Notes: generated by a model not told the origin, from the sequence alone. 64,000 nucleotides of DNA from Verticillium longisporum (GCA_019188255.1 JAETXT010000005.1:4340001-4404000), one strand, 5' to 3'; numbered from the stretch's first letter, positions 12,119 through 24,666 are shown. Numbers and translations: made by a program.

Positions 12119-13291
12119 TGTGGAGAGGAGGGAGGAGAAGGAAGAAGAAGAAAAAGACGAGAGGGGGGCGGGAGAAGAGGAGGCGGGAAGCAGGACCGGG
12201 TGCAAGGGAAGGCACGAGGTTCGATCGCTTAGGGGCAATCACTTCAGTCCAATTGGGGCTTGGGCGAGATAGGCGTCTACCGATGGGCACTGACTGATTC
12301 GTATCCTATCGTGACAAGCAATTACAAGATGCAGGCACAGACACTGGCACAATCAGAGAGAGAGAGGGGGCGGCAAGAAGCTGTGACATCGTGGTTCGGC
12401 CATGTCCTTATAAAGGGCGGCCGCCGCCGGCCATCGGCATCGGCTATCGTAGGAGGTACCAAACGCTGCTATCTGGGCCACGCCCTGAACTGAACCTCAG
12501 CGCGCCTTGTCTACCTTGTCTACCTAGGTACCTTAGGTAGGTACCTCAGGTAGGTAGGTACCTTACCTACCACAGGTACCTTACCTACCACAGGTACCTT
12601 ACCTACCACAGGTACCTTACCTACCACAGGTACCTTGGGTGGTAGATGACTTGCCCAGTCTGGCAATCAATCCACAACGTGCCCCCTCCCAAAGCCTCCA
12701 AACACTGGCTCCCAGCGCCAAACAGTGGCCCCCAGCGCCAAACAGCGGGGCCGGGTAGCCTGTTCCCCCATTCATTCCCCAGACATTGACGAAGAGATAC
12801 CCGGCCCCTCACGCCCAACCTCGACCCCGTCACCCGGCCCTCAACCGCCCAGCCGAAGCGTTTTCCCCCAATGCCGCTGGATGCCGAACCTCCCTCCATC
12901 GAGCCCGGTTACCACATCGAGCCCGGCTACCATTAAGCGACACCGGCGCCCGGCCTTGTCTCGTCTGCTTTGCTTTGCTTTGCGTTGGACATGACTCTCA
13001 CCATCATCACCATCGACGCATGCCATGGAACAAAAGTCAACGTGAATTCTTAATCCTACTGCGCCAGAGCTCCTCTTGTCCCCCCCAGTTACACTGACCA
13101 AATTCATCATGCATCTCCGAGGGAATCAATCGATAGGGGGGAAAGTACTAATCAACCTTTGGTTCGTGTCCGCTCTCTTTTCTTCCCTGCTCGTCATTGT
13201 GACGCTCCCCCTATAGGCCACCGCTCCCGTCCATGCCGGCCGGGAGGGAGCCCTCGCAGTCCTCGTGCCACCATCCGCGCCGCCACTCCAT
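12119..13291. other. Intergenic, dehydrogenase promoter and calnexin 3' region
   Basis: It holds the promoter side of the dehydrogenase gene, the tandem repeat at 12557-12636, and short frames without family-like sequence. A TATAAA-like string sits near 12409-12416. No gene was recognised. Confidence 0.5.
12557..12636. repeat. 18-bp tandem repeat, four full copies
   Basis: The unit GGTACCTTACCTACCACA occurs four times exactly from 12557 to 12628, followed by a partial copy. It is preceded by degenerate TACCTAGGTACCTTAGGTAGG sequence, so the whole 12520-12636 tract is rich in GGTA/TACC palindromic words. Confidence 0.9.
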
Positions 13292-15148
13292 CTACGACTG
13301 GCTCCTGGTAGTGCGCTTGTTGGCCTCCTGCTTGACAGTCTCCGCGCCCGAAGCAGCCGCCTTGGTCGCCTTGTCCTTGACGTCCTTGGCCGCCGCCTTG
13401 GCATCACCCGCCGCCTTCTTGACAGCGGGGGCGGCGCTGCCACCGCCCGCCGCGAAGCTGGCAATGAGGACGAGGAGCGTGGCGAAGAGCGCCGCGAAGC
13501 CACCGGCAACCTCGGGAACAAACTTGATGGCCTCAATGGGGTCCTTCTGCGCAATCGTCACGAAGAGGTCGACCTTCTCCTTGACATACGTGACGGGGTC
13601 GTCCGTGAACTTGAGGTCGCTGGGCGACGCGGACTTCTCCTCCTGCTTGGGCTTGGCCGCCTCCTCGAGCGACTTCTCAACGGCGTGCTTGGGCTTGAAC
13701 GTCTCCTCGGCGAGCTTCTCGGCGTCCTCAATCGAGTGGCCGACGTAGATGTTGTCAAACAGAATGTCGCTCTGCATGGTCCAAATCTCAAAGCCAATGG
13801 CGCCAATGGGCTCAAAGTTGGCGGGCGTCTTGTCCTCGAAGAAGTCGGGGTTCTTGAACTTGCGGGGAGCCCAGATGCACTTGTAGTCGGGGTTGTCGAT
13901 GAAGGGCGCAGTCCACTTGCCCTTGTAGTCAGGGTTGCGCTTCATCGGCTTGGTCCAGGGGCCACAGCCAGAGTTATCAGCGCAGGCGGGGTTGGGCACG
14001 GTAGGGGCGAGCCAATCACCATCCTCCTCCTCGTCCCAGTCCTCGGGCTTCTGGGCCTCAGGGTCGGGGACGGTGAGGGGCTCGTTCTCGAGCCAGTCCT
14101 CGGGCTTCTCGGCCTCCTCGTCGAGAACCTCGAAGGGAGCCTCCTCATCCCAATCCTCGGGCTTCTTGGCCTCGGGGTCGGCGATGCGGGCCTCATCAAC
14201 CCAAGTCTCGGGCTTGCTATCCTTGGGGTCGTCAATCTCCGCGGCAGGGTTGACCGCGGGGGTGAAGTCCTCGAGGAGGGAGCCGGTCTTGACCTGCTCG
14301 TTGTTCTGCTTGATAATGTACGTGTTGTCGGGCTTGACAATCAGGGTGTACAGCTCAGTCGTCTTAACGATCTTGGCCGTAGGAGGCGAAGACAGTTGCT
14401 TCTCCTCGTACTCGCCCGTCTTGGGGTTCTTGTGCTGGAAGATGAAGTGGACCTTGTTGGTGTGGCCGCACTTGTCGGGACCGAACATAATGACGTACGG
14501 CGTGGTGTTGCTGAACTCCTCCTGGTGAAGAGCCTTGTTGTCGCGGAGAAGCTTAAGGTAGGCACCACCGCATTCGAGGCCGTCTGGAAACGACTTGTCA
14601 GCGTTGTTTCAGGCTATTCTGGGTCAGGGACACTCACTCTGAAGCTTGACCTCGTACTGGACAACGAGAGTCTTGCCCTTGTTGTCGATGGCCTTGGGGA
14701 ACTTGGCCGAAATGGCGTGGTGAGCAGCGGGGTTCTTGACAACAAGACCCTTGTCGCCCTCAACGCCCTTGAAGACGGAGGGTTCCTCAACGGACCACTC
14801 GCCGACGTAGGCCCACTCCTCGTCCTCCTTCTCGCCATCCGTCTCCTTCTTGGCGTGAGAGGGCTTCCAGCGGGTCTCCCAGTCATCGGTGAACTGTTCA
14901 AGGAAGTCGGCCTTGATGGAGGTAGGCTGCAGGCGAGAGAGACATCAGCATCGCTGTCCAGCACGCGCACGTGGCGAAGAAGCCATGAATGTGCGGGGGT
15001 GAGAGGCAATTGGGGAGTGGCAGCTTACGGTGAAAGCGGCGATCTTGGGGGTGACAGAGGACGCCTCAGCGTCCTTGGCCTCCTCAGCATCGCCATTGCC
15101 AGCAAGGAGAGCGGCGGCAGAAACCGCGGCAACAGCGTTGAACTTCAT
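13292..15148 (-). CDS. Calnexin, ER membrane lectin chaperone
   Basis: Three exons, 15029-15148, 14638-14926 and 13292-14583, code for 566 residues. The signal peptide [20 protein letters not shown] is followed by the lectin domain ([35 protein letters not shown]). The P-domain holds four type-1 repeats containing [12 protein letters not shown] words and four type-2 repeats such as [17 protein letters not shown]. Near residue 480 a membrane segment ([16 protein letters not shown]) leads to a basic Lys/Ala-rich cytosolic tail ending RTTRSQS, with no KKXX signal, as usual in filamentous fungi. The protein retains monoglucosylated glycoproteins during ER folding. No frame break was found. Confidence 0.95.
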
Positions 15149-18100
15149 CTTTGAGGGTGCTTGAACGCGCGAGCGGAAGCAAGAGGAAGGAAGGAGGTGG
15201 ACGGGGTGAGATAGCTGAACCGGGTGGGTTGCGGTATCAACAATGTCGTGTCAAGATTGACAGTGTGGCTTCTAGCGAGAACTGAAGAAGAATGCCCGGA
15301 CAATCAGAAGGACTCGCGCTGGTGGGATGGAGGTGAGGGAAGACGGTGGATTTTCTAGTCGGGCGGAGGCCGGATTGTGCTCAACGTGTCCTTTTTTGAG
15401 GCAGGAGCTAAGGTCCCCTCCCAGAAAAATAATGGGGGCTCGGGGGGGGGAGAGCGTGCTCAGGGTCGGAGGAGGAAAGGCACGCCCACGCACACCTTGC
15501 CTCCTAACGGCCAGTCCACGGCAACCAGTGCTGAAGTGCGGGGGCTGGTCCCTGTAAAGCTCCACCGCGCTCCTCTGCTCCAGGGGCTTGGAGGCTCTGG
15601 CTCTCGGTGAAAGTAGGCCGGCCGCAGCGGCGACAGGGGACGTGGGAGGCAGGAGCTCTGTTGATAGGTGTTTCCAGGAGCTTCCATCCAAGGGTGACCC
15701 ACTTTCCCCAACACCAGAAACGATCTGGTCCTCCTCCCAGTCTTGTGCTCGCCTGTGACACCTGGGCTTGGTTTCACGGTTCTGCAGCAGGCTGGGCCGT
15801 GATGCGGGCAATGTGAAGCAGGACTTGCCTTTGCAATGGGGGGCATGGAAGTCAATTGATCGTTTCGGTGTCTCCTCGCCCGTGTCCCAGCTTCTCTGTG
15901 ATGATTATGCCATTCCCCTGTCTTGACCTGGCTAGCACCAAGATTAGGTAGGTAGGATTCGTTGGAGTAAGTAGGACGGGACCATCCTCGGCTCATCTTG
16001 CATGTAGTGTGTGGGCCTCCGTCCATCAGCCTCATCCAACGCGCCACGTTGTCCACAACCGCTGACGCCTTGAGGGGCCGCCCAGCGTCGTCGTTGTCGC
16101 CTAATCCGCGATCGTTTTGCCGAGCTACACCGATAGAGAAACTATGCTTCTTCCATAGGAAGATCTCATTTCCCTTGGTGAATTGATCATCCTTTGATGA
16201 TCAAGGAACAAGTCTTATGGCACCATCATCGATCAATCAAAGCGAGAAGCGTGTTCTTTTTTACCATCTGGTCTCACTTTGGACTGACGGTTTGGAAACA
16301 TTGATGACAATGACCATGAATGTGGCCTTTGATGAGCCACTTTCAAAGTCTTGCTGTCAGGCAGTGCTCAAGTCAATGGTGCCAATTTGCAAGACGATCG
16401 GTATGGTGTCAAGGATCGCGTGATAGACGTGAGCAGTATGAAAAGTACATTTCGGAACAGTTTCCAAGTCTTCCTCTTGCGACCCTCCGGCCCTCCCAAT
16501 TGTTCTTGTTAGGGTTCAGCAGGTGACAAGAATTGCATCATTCTGGGCAGCTCAGAGGCATCAAAGATACTGTATTTCGACCTTACGGCCGGACACCTTC
16601 ATGCTGCTTTGGAAGCCATGTGGCAGCGCAAACTGCTGTATTGACTGTGATCGCAAGCCATCTCGCCACTCTCACGGCCACCTTGCATGCTGAGTTGCTC
16701 ATCCCAAATCCGGGCCAATGTACTAGTATGAGCTCACTAGACGGAGCTGGTCAGGATATCGTAGTTATTTTGTCAGACTTAGTCAATTGTAGTAAAAGGT
16801 TGACCTGAAGAAGCCATAGGGTATGGGCCCAATACTTTAACATCACAGGAGAAGCCGAAGATCAGAGGGATGAGACTGGTACTGGCACATCGTGCTACGT
16901 TTGGCGGATGTGGCGTTGATCAATGCGATCAGTGAGTCAAATCCGAGGCTATTAGAATATCTCAATACCTATTGCTGGCGGACGAGAAGAATATGCCTGA
17001 TCCCAGTGCAAATTCTTCCGACTCGACCTGAACCGATCTCGTCCTAGGCGCCGAAGATGGGGGTTTGTTTTGCTGCAGACATAGTTACTTGAATCCGGCC
17101 ATGCGGGTGGGCAAGATATTCAAACAGGGAAGACACATGACAGAGTCGTCGTTTGTTAACCATATGCGAGTAAGCTTGATCTTCTATGGAATATACTTTT
17201 CCTATGGATCGTGCACTAGTCCTCCTTCTGACTCCGTTAGCGATGTCGCTTCCCTTGCAACGCATTCACCGGTTGCGTGACATCAGATAAAGCAAAAAGT
17301 ATAACGTATCCGTCACAGCGAAGACGCTCCCGACTAAACTTTGAGTAAGCGAAGTTGTTGGCTGGGAGTATTACTCATACTGACCGTGCCTTTTCCAAAC
17401 CGCTGCAGCCCTTGAGGTGCCCTTAAAGACGTGATGAGGTCGGACTGCCACACCCGACCAGATAATGAAAGACAAGTTCTAAGTAAAAAAACAAAAATAC
17501 GATGAAAAGTATGTTGCAAAGCAGAAAAATTTGCATGCCCGAGGCAGACAGGAGACATGCTATCCACCAGCTGTTCTCAAACCAGCGTCCTGGTACCTCG
17601 ACCGTAGGCAATCTTGGCTGGCGTTGAGAGGGGCGAAGGTCCTAGCAAGTGGCAAAACAGCAGAACATCGCGAAATTCATGCCGGAAAGTTCAGTGAGAC
17701 GGTAGTGGCCACCGGAGAGTATTGTATGTAGATAGATTATTACGCCCAAGGACGGGTCGGATCTTGGTCGCCCGGGACTAAGCACTCACTGATACCACTA
17801 TGGGCATGCCGACACCCAAGCCATAAGCGGCGTACGCCTAACCCCGATACCAATCAGTCAAACGAAGTCAATCAGCACAACAAGCACCATGGAACTGCAC
17901 CGAGAGAAGCATTCTCAGCTTTTTCAAGTGGTGGTTTATTTCTCTGAATGACAACTGAAGTTGACTAGCATTATGTCAGCTGGGGCCAGGAACAAGGCGG
18001 CATGATGATGGGCGGGTCGCCAGTAGCCGCGCCTGCGAATCATGAAACGGCGAATCACAGCGTCGTCGAGCCTCACATGTTCCTCCAGAACGAGGGGAAT

Positions 18101-18295
18101 TTTTCCTTCTACGAATTGATCGCCGCGCACCCAGCCAGCTCTCCTCAACTTTCTTTGCGAAAACGTGCGGCCTGTGCTACAATCTAGGCAAACGCCTCTC
18201 GACGCGTACCGACGTGGGAACTCCTTCTCATACTGTCCTTGCCCCCAAGCTCGCCCAGCGCGCGCGGCGTTCCGACTGACTACCCCGCCATCGCC
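15149..18295. other. 3.1-kb gene-poor region
   Basis: From 15149 to about 16000 the DNA is GC-rich and contains the calnexin promoter. From about 16100 to 17900 it looks more AT-rich than its neighbours. Open frames on both strands are short, lack family motifs and show no consistent splice structure. A GTAGGTAGGA-type word occurs near 15946. No RNA gene was recognised. Confidence 0.45.
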
Positions 18296-19197
18296 ATGTC
18301 GTCCTCCGACCTCGAAAACCCCGACCAGCTCGTCACCTCCACGAACCCCGACCACCCCGCCAATCTCATCCCCTCTCTGTGCGCAAAGTTCTGGACCCTC
18401 GGCTGGGTCACTGGCACCGGCGGCGGCTGCTCCATCCGCGAAGAGTAAGCCCGCGCACCCTCCCCCGCTTCACCCAAGCATGCACGCCAGCCAGCCAGCA
18501 AGCAAGCCAAAGCTCACCACCAGCCCAGTGACCTCGTCTACATCGCCCCCTCCGGCGTCCAGAAGGAGCTCATGAAGCCCGCCGACATCTACGTCCTCTC
18601 CCTCGCAGCCCAGGAAGCCTCCCTCAAGAACAGGACCTACCTCCGCTCGCCGCCGGCCTACAAGCCGTCGCAGTGCACGCCCCTCTTCCTCGCGGCCTTC
18701 ACGCGGCGCGGCGCCGGCTGCTGCATCCACACGCACTCGCACTGGGCCGTCCTCGTGACGCTGCTGCTCGAGTCGGCCCCGGCGACGGCAAGCTGTTTGA
18801 GATTAACAACATTGAGCAGATCAAGGGCTTCGGCCGCGGCTTCCAGAAGCAGGGCAACCTCGGCTACCACGATACGCTGCGCATCCCCGTCATTGAGAAC
18901 ACGGCGCACGAGGAGGACCTGACCGAGTTCCTCGAGGCAGCCATGGACCGGTACCCGGACACGTACGCCGTGCTTGTCAGGCGGCACGGCGTCTACGTGT
19001 GGGGCGACAACGTGCACAAGGCCAAGACGCAGTGCGAGAGGTGAGAGATGCTTCGTTGTAGCAGATGTTGCTCCTGGAGAGATCGTCATGCTAACGAAAA
19101 CAGTCTGGACTACCTCTTCCAACTAGCAGTAGAGATGAAGCAGCTCGGCATCCCATGGATCAGCGACATCCCCGTGGTCAAGCCTACAAGAATCTAG
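18296..19197 (+). CDS. Methylthioribulose-1-phosphate dehydratase (class II aldolase fold); frame broken by one missing base
   Basis: Exons 18296-18444, 18529-19040 and 19104-19197. The enzyme (fungal Mde1, bacterial MtnB) dehydrates methylthioribulose-1-phosphate in the methionine salvage pathway, using zinc. Visible are the start of the fold [13 protein letters not shown], the joined [12 protein letters not shown], the zinc pair in [12 protein letters not shown] and the third zinc His in [13 protein letters not shown]. In exon 2 the frame slips at GGCCCC, 18775-18780, between TLLLES and [10 protein letters not shown]. One restored base gives 251 residues, normal for the family. The last intron carries a CTAAC branch sequence. 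It converges on the GPI-protein gene, with about 250 bp between stops. Confidence 0.9.
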
Positions 19198-19450
19198 AGT
19201 AGGCCACAGCAGATGAACCAGCACAAGGTCATGGATACCCGAGGTGGAAGGGACAGAGAATTGGCGTGAACAAATTTGAAGCTTTTTTCGTATATTCTTC
19301 TTGGTCTGTCTGGCACCGACATGTTCAAATCATGTACCCCGACGTCCAACTCCCTCACCGGCTCATCTCGACATACCCTTCATCCAAGATATGCACATTA
19401 ATGAACCCCCAAAAACCACCCACTCACGCCCAACCATCTGCTTCGCCATT

Positions 19451-20104
19451 TTACAGGAAGAAAGCAGCGACGAGGCCGAAGAAGCCCAGAGAAGAGCTGA
19501 CGAGGAGGCTGGCGCCGGAGTCAGCGCCAGTGGTCTCGGAGGCATCAGAACCAGCGGTGCCGGAGGCGTTGTCAGAGTCAGTGGCGGTGCCGGTAGAGGA
19601 GCCGGTGGCAGCGGTGCCAGTGGTGGTACCGGTCTGGGTACCGGCAGCAGCGCCAGAGGTCTGCGTGGCAGCGGCGTTGCCGTTGTCGGCAGGGGCACCG
19701 TTGGTGGAGTCAGCGTCGAAGTAGTGCTCCTTGATGCACTGGTCACGGCACTGAGCGAAGGCGTTGGTCTCGGCCTCGGAACCGTCACCCTGGTCGCAGT
19801 CACCGACGCACTTGTCGAGGGCGATGGCCTGGGCGTCGCTGGGGGCAGGGACCTGAGAGCACAGTCAGTACGTTGTCAGAGTAAACGACGGAGAGTTGAT
19901 GCAACGTACGGAGACGCAGCGAGCCTGGCAGGTCGAGTCGGTGGCGTCGCACTCCTTGAGGCACTTGTTGATGGCGGCAGCGGCCGAAGAGGCAGCGGCA
20001 TCAACGCCAGTGGGAGTGGCCACACCGGGGACGGTGGTGACGGTGGTCTCCTGGGCGTAGGCAACGGCGAAGGCGCCGGCAAGAAGGATGTTGTTGAAGC
20101 GCAT
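19451..20104 (-). CDS. GPI-anchored cysteine-rich cell-wall/secreted protein
   Basis: Exons 19910-20104 and 19451-19852 encode 198 residues. The signal peptide is MRFNNILLAGAFAVAYAQ. Two Cys clusters follow: CLKECDATDSTCQARC near residues 48-63, and a second with CVGDC and CRDQC separated by an acidic linker. Each cluster has the same CxxxC ... CxxxC plan, and the intron falls between them. After this comes a long Thr/Ser/Gly/Ala-rich stalk, likely O-glycosylated. A short hydrophobic C-terminus (LGFFGLVAAFFL) after Ser/Gly/Ala residues fits a GPI-anchor signal. The family function is unknown to me; a wall or surface role is inferred from the architecture. Confidence 0.8.
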
Positions 20105-22644
20105 GTTGGCGGTTCGGGTGGTAATTACGAGGGTGTTTGGTATTACGAATACGTAGAAGATCGAAAGTAGCGTAAAGTAAGTCGTGTGAACGAGGGACGA
20201 CTTTTGTTGAGAAGGTGAAGAATAGCGAGTGTGAGTGTACTTGAAGCAGAGCGAGCTGATCGAACCAGAGGAGAGGAGAGCAAGTCCCAGATGGAAGGGG
20301 AGGCACAGGCTCTTGTTTAAAAACACCGGCGCCGGCGCCAAGAGGGAAGCCCTGTCCCGCGCGAGGCCCGCCCGTTGGGCCTCTGACCTTGGTCACGCTT
20401 GTGGGCTTGTGGGTGGGTGTGCGTGTGGGCGTCTACGGTATGTGCGCGGAAGGTCATAACAATAGCCTCCAAGCCCGCTTCTCGTGTCCTAGTCCCACCG
20501 ACAGGGCAAGGCAGGCAGGGCGGGCAGCTCCAGCGCGCGTGCGAATAGGCCACGGCTACGGCCATAGGCGAGACGACGCAGCGCATACCGGCGTCACACT
20601 CCGGGGGTGGGCAGTCCGAAGGACCAGGATGGGGCGGGCCATGGATGGGGACCAGAGGCACGCAGGCAGTTCGGCGTCCAGTCATCAGTCAGGCAGGTCT
20701 GAAAACTAGGATCAGATCGAGTCGAGTTGGATGGGGACTTCTGGGGAAAATGGCGATTCAGACTTCGGGATGCAGGGATGAGGGGGAAGGGCGGGCGACT
20801 TTGGCTTTCCCGTGCAGACGTGAGTGCCACAAATCTCCTTTTTAGATTGCAGGCGTTTCTGGTCCAGCAGACAGAGTTGGAGGCCCTGTTTCCACGCCGG
20901 CCACACCGTGGGGAAGTCAACACAGGGAGCCATGACGGTCGATGCTCTGGATCAGAGAGGAGACCTGCTGGCCTGTCAGGTGTTGTTCGTACGAGAGACT
21001 GTCTCGGTCGTGTCTTTGTCGTTGCTGCGGCGTCATGACTGTGCAATGTTGATAATGTCATGTCGATGTTGGGTTCGGGGATGGGTGGAATGGGGGGTCT
21101 CGGCCAGTCTCTCTCTGCGAGTGCTCGAATGAAAATGGGCGGCCATGGGGGGCATGGCGGCGGATCCAGCCCGGGAATCTGCATGGTGGAACCCGCCTGC
21201 CGACCTCTGCCCAGTTTCAAACCCTGTAAAATGATATGGCAAGAGAGACCTGAGCGGCCCTCCTTCCTACCACCCACCCAGAAGTGCAGTGCAGTGAAGG
21301 TGGTGGGTGGATGATTGGGCCAGTGCTACACAGTTTGCTTGCTCTTTCCCATAACATCTGCTGGGTACGTGCCCACGGACCTGTCCAACACGAGGAAATG
21401 GTCAAGTCGGATCGGGAAACCCAATTCGTGATTGGGACTTCTGATTGGTGGTAACGCTCTTTCAGGGGCGAAGTGACGCTAGGGTCGGCATCAACGCTTC
21501 TTTTCTCGTCGCCAGTCGCTACTGTCCACTCGTCCACTCGACGCTACGCATTATGCCCCCCCCCTTCTTCTGTTCGTGTTTACGCACAGTACGTAGGTAG
21601 CCTGTTGAGCTGACCTGATGTCCTTGCTTCAATGGGGCGCTCGTTAATCAGACGATGACTTTCAGCCGCTCCCCCCAGGCGAGTCATCAGCGACTCCTTC
21701 ATGCATGGTCCTCTTTTGGTGGGACAAATACTTGCGGTACAATCGCTTCAGGTAACGTGATGACGTTCGATTCCACAAGACGCGAACTCTTGGGCTATGC
21801 ATCTGTGTCTTGTTCACCGCAACCGCGTGTCGTCTGTGCCGTGCCGCTCGGTTTCGCCTCTGCTCCCGAAGTGGCTGCTGTGCTGTGTGCTGTGTGCTGG
21901 CGAAGTCGAAGACACCGATCGGCATTCTACACCAGCAAAAAAGCTTGACACACCTCACGCTGCAACCTACAGGGTCGCGTCGGCGGCCGAGCAGCGCCAA
22001 CGATCGCCCCCTCTGCAGTGCCCGCCTGCGCCCACACGCCACACCAGACTCACACCACTGCGTTCAGCAATACGAGCTTTGCCCCTCTAAAAACGCGTGG
22101 GCACAGGGAGCGCCCACTGGATCTGGCCGCCCAAGCCAAGTGGCAACCGTTGAGAGGGCTTCCGCTTCCACTTCCAGAGAAGAAAAATAGACGGCTGCTT
22201 CTATTCGTGTCACCCTCCCAGACGAACTCGCCCACTTGATCCGCCCGCTGTCAACCACGTCATGATGAAGAAGCAGAAAAGTGGTCTCCGTGTTCATGCA
22301 CGAGTTGGGCCGAAATCTCGGATCCGTCGACCGATATGAGCTTTGGCAGGGGATGCTCGCACCGCCACTTGTCGTCCCCCCTTTTTCCTCAGCAATAGCC
22401 TTCGGTAGTTGACCACAGGCTTGTGGCTTCCACTGTGAGGTGAGTCGCTCAATGTTACCGTGCCTTTAGCCAGGCCAAGACGGACGGCCTTGCTACCGGG
22501 GCATGTTCCTCATCCGTTGTTGTGCACATGGCAGCAGATCATCGACGATGGGCACGGAAATTACATCACAGAAGTCCATGTGCTTCATTTGACTTTTCAT
22601 GGAGCATTGTCGATACCAGGGGACATAGCCGGTCGTTCATCTGC
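20105..22644. other. 2.5-kb gene-poor region
   Basis: The first few hundred bases upstream of 20104 should be the GPI-protein promoter. Overlapping open frames in several phases (for example on the minus strand at 20594-21277) look like GC-driven noise. No conserved protein, RNA or repeat was recognised. Confidence 0.45.
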
Positions 22645-23923
22645 CTACAGCTCGTCCCTCGGTTGCGGCACCTCGACAGGCTCCTGCACCGCGTCGTGGA
22701 ACTCGTCCGCCTCTTCTCCATCCTCGAGACCATCGTCCGTCTGCAGCTCTGGCATGTCTTCCACCATCTTGCCAATCTTCTCACCCAAACCTTCAACGTC
22801 GCCCTTCACTACCACTGTGCTCTCCGCTTTCGCAGTACCAACGTCAATGGTTGGCAGATCGCTGTCCGGTAGGCCTTGAACCTCAACGGTCGCCTGGTCT
22901 ACGACCACTGTCGATGAACCGCTTGAGCTGCCGTACGTGATGACAGCGCCTCCTCCGCCCATCACAAGGCTGTACAACATCCTGATAGGTAGCCAGACAA
23001 GCCACCATGCCGGTCCATACAGGAAGCGGCGAAAGACCAGCCAGGCACCTGTCGAGAGGAGCATGTACATGGCCGTCTGTAGGTACCACGTGTCACTCTT
23101 CTGGGACTTGACAAGGGTTCCGAGAAGGTCTTTTGAGCTCGCAAGCATCCCTTCCAGTGACCCGTACGATTCGTCCAACTGCGCCAGCGCCGCCGAAGAT
23201 TCTGTCAGCGTTTGGTGCGCGAACTCGCTGCGCGCCAGCTCCGCTGCGATGAGGTCGTGCGTCCGCCGCAGCGAGCTTGTCACGTTGCTGGCCGCACCAA
23301 CCGTCTGCTGATCCTCCTCCGACAGAGTAGACTGCTGCTGATGGGCGTGGTGCGCCTGTCGGTGGTGGCGGATGCTCGGTGCCTTGATCGATTCGGCGTC
23401 TTCGGCGCCGAGACGGGGAGAAGTCGCTTCGGAGACGGGCTGCGAGTAGGACTGCAAGAGAAGCTCGCGTTCGAGTCTCTGCGCCCGGGTGAGGTTTCGC
23501 TTGGCCACGATCTGGGCTTTCCTAAAGTTGAGCCGCGAGCTGCGCAAAGCCTTGTAAGCTGCTGCTTTGTACAGTATGTTCTCCGTAGCTTGAGAAAGGT
23601 GTCCCGTACCTCTTGAGTTCCTGCTGCAACCGCTCGAGTCCATCCTTCAACCTCGTCTTCGTGTGCTCTGTTTCACTTCCGGGGCGTCCGCTCCTGATAT
23701 CCTCGACTTCCTCTTGAAGAAGCTCGAGCTCGTCCTCCTCTTCGCGCAGGATCTGGCTGATCTCCGCGCTCAGCTCCGTGCCAACATTGTCGTCATCCAG
23801 GCCGCCGAGGGGCACGGATCCGGGCTGGAAGGTGAGGTTGTGCAGCCGGTCAATAAGCTCTTTGAGCTGCGATGTCGTCTCCTGCAGAGCCGTCAGGCGC
23901 TCTTGTAATCCTTCGAAAGACAT
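22645..23923 (-). CDS. Sec20-family SNARE with C-terminal RDEL
   Basis: Exons 23610-23923 and 22645-23539, with a 70-bp intron, encode 402 residues. The N-terminal half is helical and acidic (MSFEGLQERLTALQETTSQL). The Sec20 SNARE-like domain spans VTSSLRRTHDLIAAELARSE to LLGTLVKSQKSDTWYL and leads into a membrane segment (AMYMLLSTGAWLVFRRFL). Sec20 works with Use1, Ufe1 and the Dsl1 tether in retrograde Golgi-to-ER fusion. A lumenal Val/Asp/Glu-rich tail of over 100 residues ends PRDEL, which fits an ER-retrieval signal; yeast Sec20 ends HDEL. It is divergent from mL53, with 327 bp between the starts. Confidence 0.88.
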
Positions 23924-24250
23924 GTTGGTGGTTTGGGCTTTGCTTCGAATTTTGGTTCGTGGTGCTGCGACCCGGTGACGTTGTCCGTCCTCGAAAGCTG
24001 GCCTCTGTCTACGTGCAGTGACGAAATCCACATTTCAGCCAGGGAAAGCCCCCGCTCCCTTAGAGCGATTCAAGCAACCATTCCAGCCCCCCTTAATGGC
24101 ATGACCGCCCAGAGATGCAATACAAGCTACCCCCCAAAATTTCCGCCAGCAACCCCCATCCCATCGCATCACGGAAACCCGACCACCAGCTCTTGGGACA
24201 AGCAAACCGCAAAACGCCGGCATCGACACGAGGACGCACGTTCGCCCATC
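23924..24250. promoter_or_regulatory. Divergent promoter region of sec20 and mL53 genes
   Basis: These 327 bp separate two divergent ATGs. No specific binding site could be assigned by eye. Confidence 0.45.
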
Positions 24251-24666
24251 ATGATCACGAAATACATGACCGAGATCACCTCGCGGTTCAACCCGTTCAC
24301 GATGCAGGCCCGCCCCGCCCGCCTCTTCCTCTCCTTCCTGCCGCCCAACGCGCGCCAGTCCGGCCTCACGATCAACACGGTCCTGCTGCCCAAGACGTCC
24401 AAGGAGGCGCCCTCGCTGTTTGTCAAGTTTAGTGCGTGGCCCGAGACCTACTTCCCCCGAGCCGGCAGGCGTGCCTCCCCCTAGCATCGGCCCATGGGGA
24501 GGCGCCATGGAGAGAAAAGAACGCGATGTGCTAATGTGGTGCTCCTGCAGAGGATGGCAAGGAGATGACGCTCGACTGCGAGAAGCTGGGGATCAAGGGC
24601 CTGCTGGAAGAGGTCGATCGGCACTCGAGAGGTCTGCAGAAGCAGGCCGACATGACGGATTCTTGA
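24251..24666 (+). CDS. Mitochondrial large-subunit ribosomal protein mL53 (yeast MRPL44 type)
   Basis: Exons 24251-24431 and 24551-24666 encode 98 residues. The sequence MITKYMTEITSRFNPF, the RLFLSFLPPNARQSG segment and LTINTVLLPKTSKEAP are typical of fungal mL53, a thioredoxin-like protein of the mitochondrial 54S subunit. The intron begins GTGCGT and splits the codon after LFVKF, joining to KDGKEMTLDCEKLGIKGLL. Length matches the family. It converges on the pyrophosphatase gene. Confidence 0.88.

Noticed and set aside
12557..12636. Possible CRISPR array
   Set aside because: The repeats are directly adjacent with no spacers and the genome is eukaryotic.
13265..15154. 629-codon open frame on the plus strand opposite calnexin
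   Set aside because: It is the antisense reading of a GC-rich, codon-biased gene. It is Leu/Val/Gly-rich with no family motif, while calnexin on the other strand is certain.
20594..21277. 227-codon minus-strand frame in the gene-poor region
   Set aside because: Arg/Pro/Ser-rich low-information composition, overlapping similar frames in other phases, and no motif.
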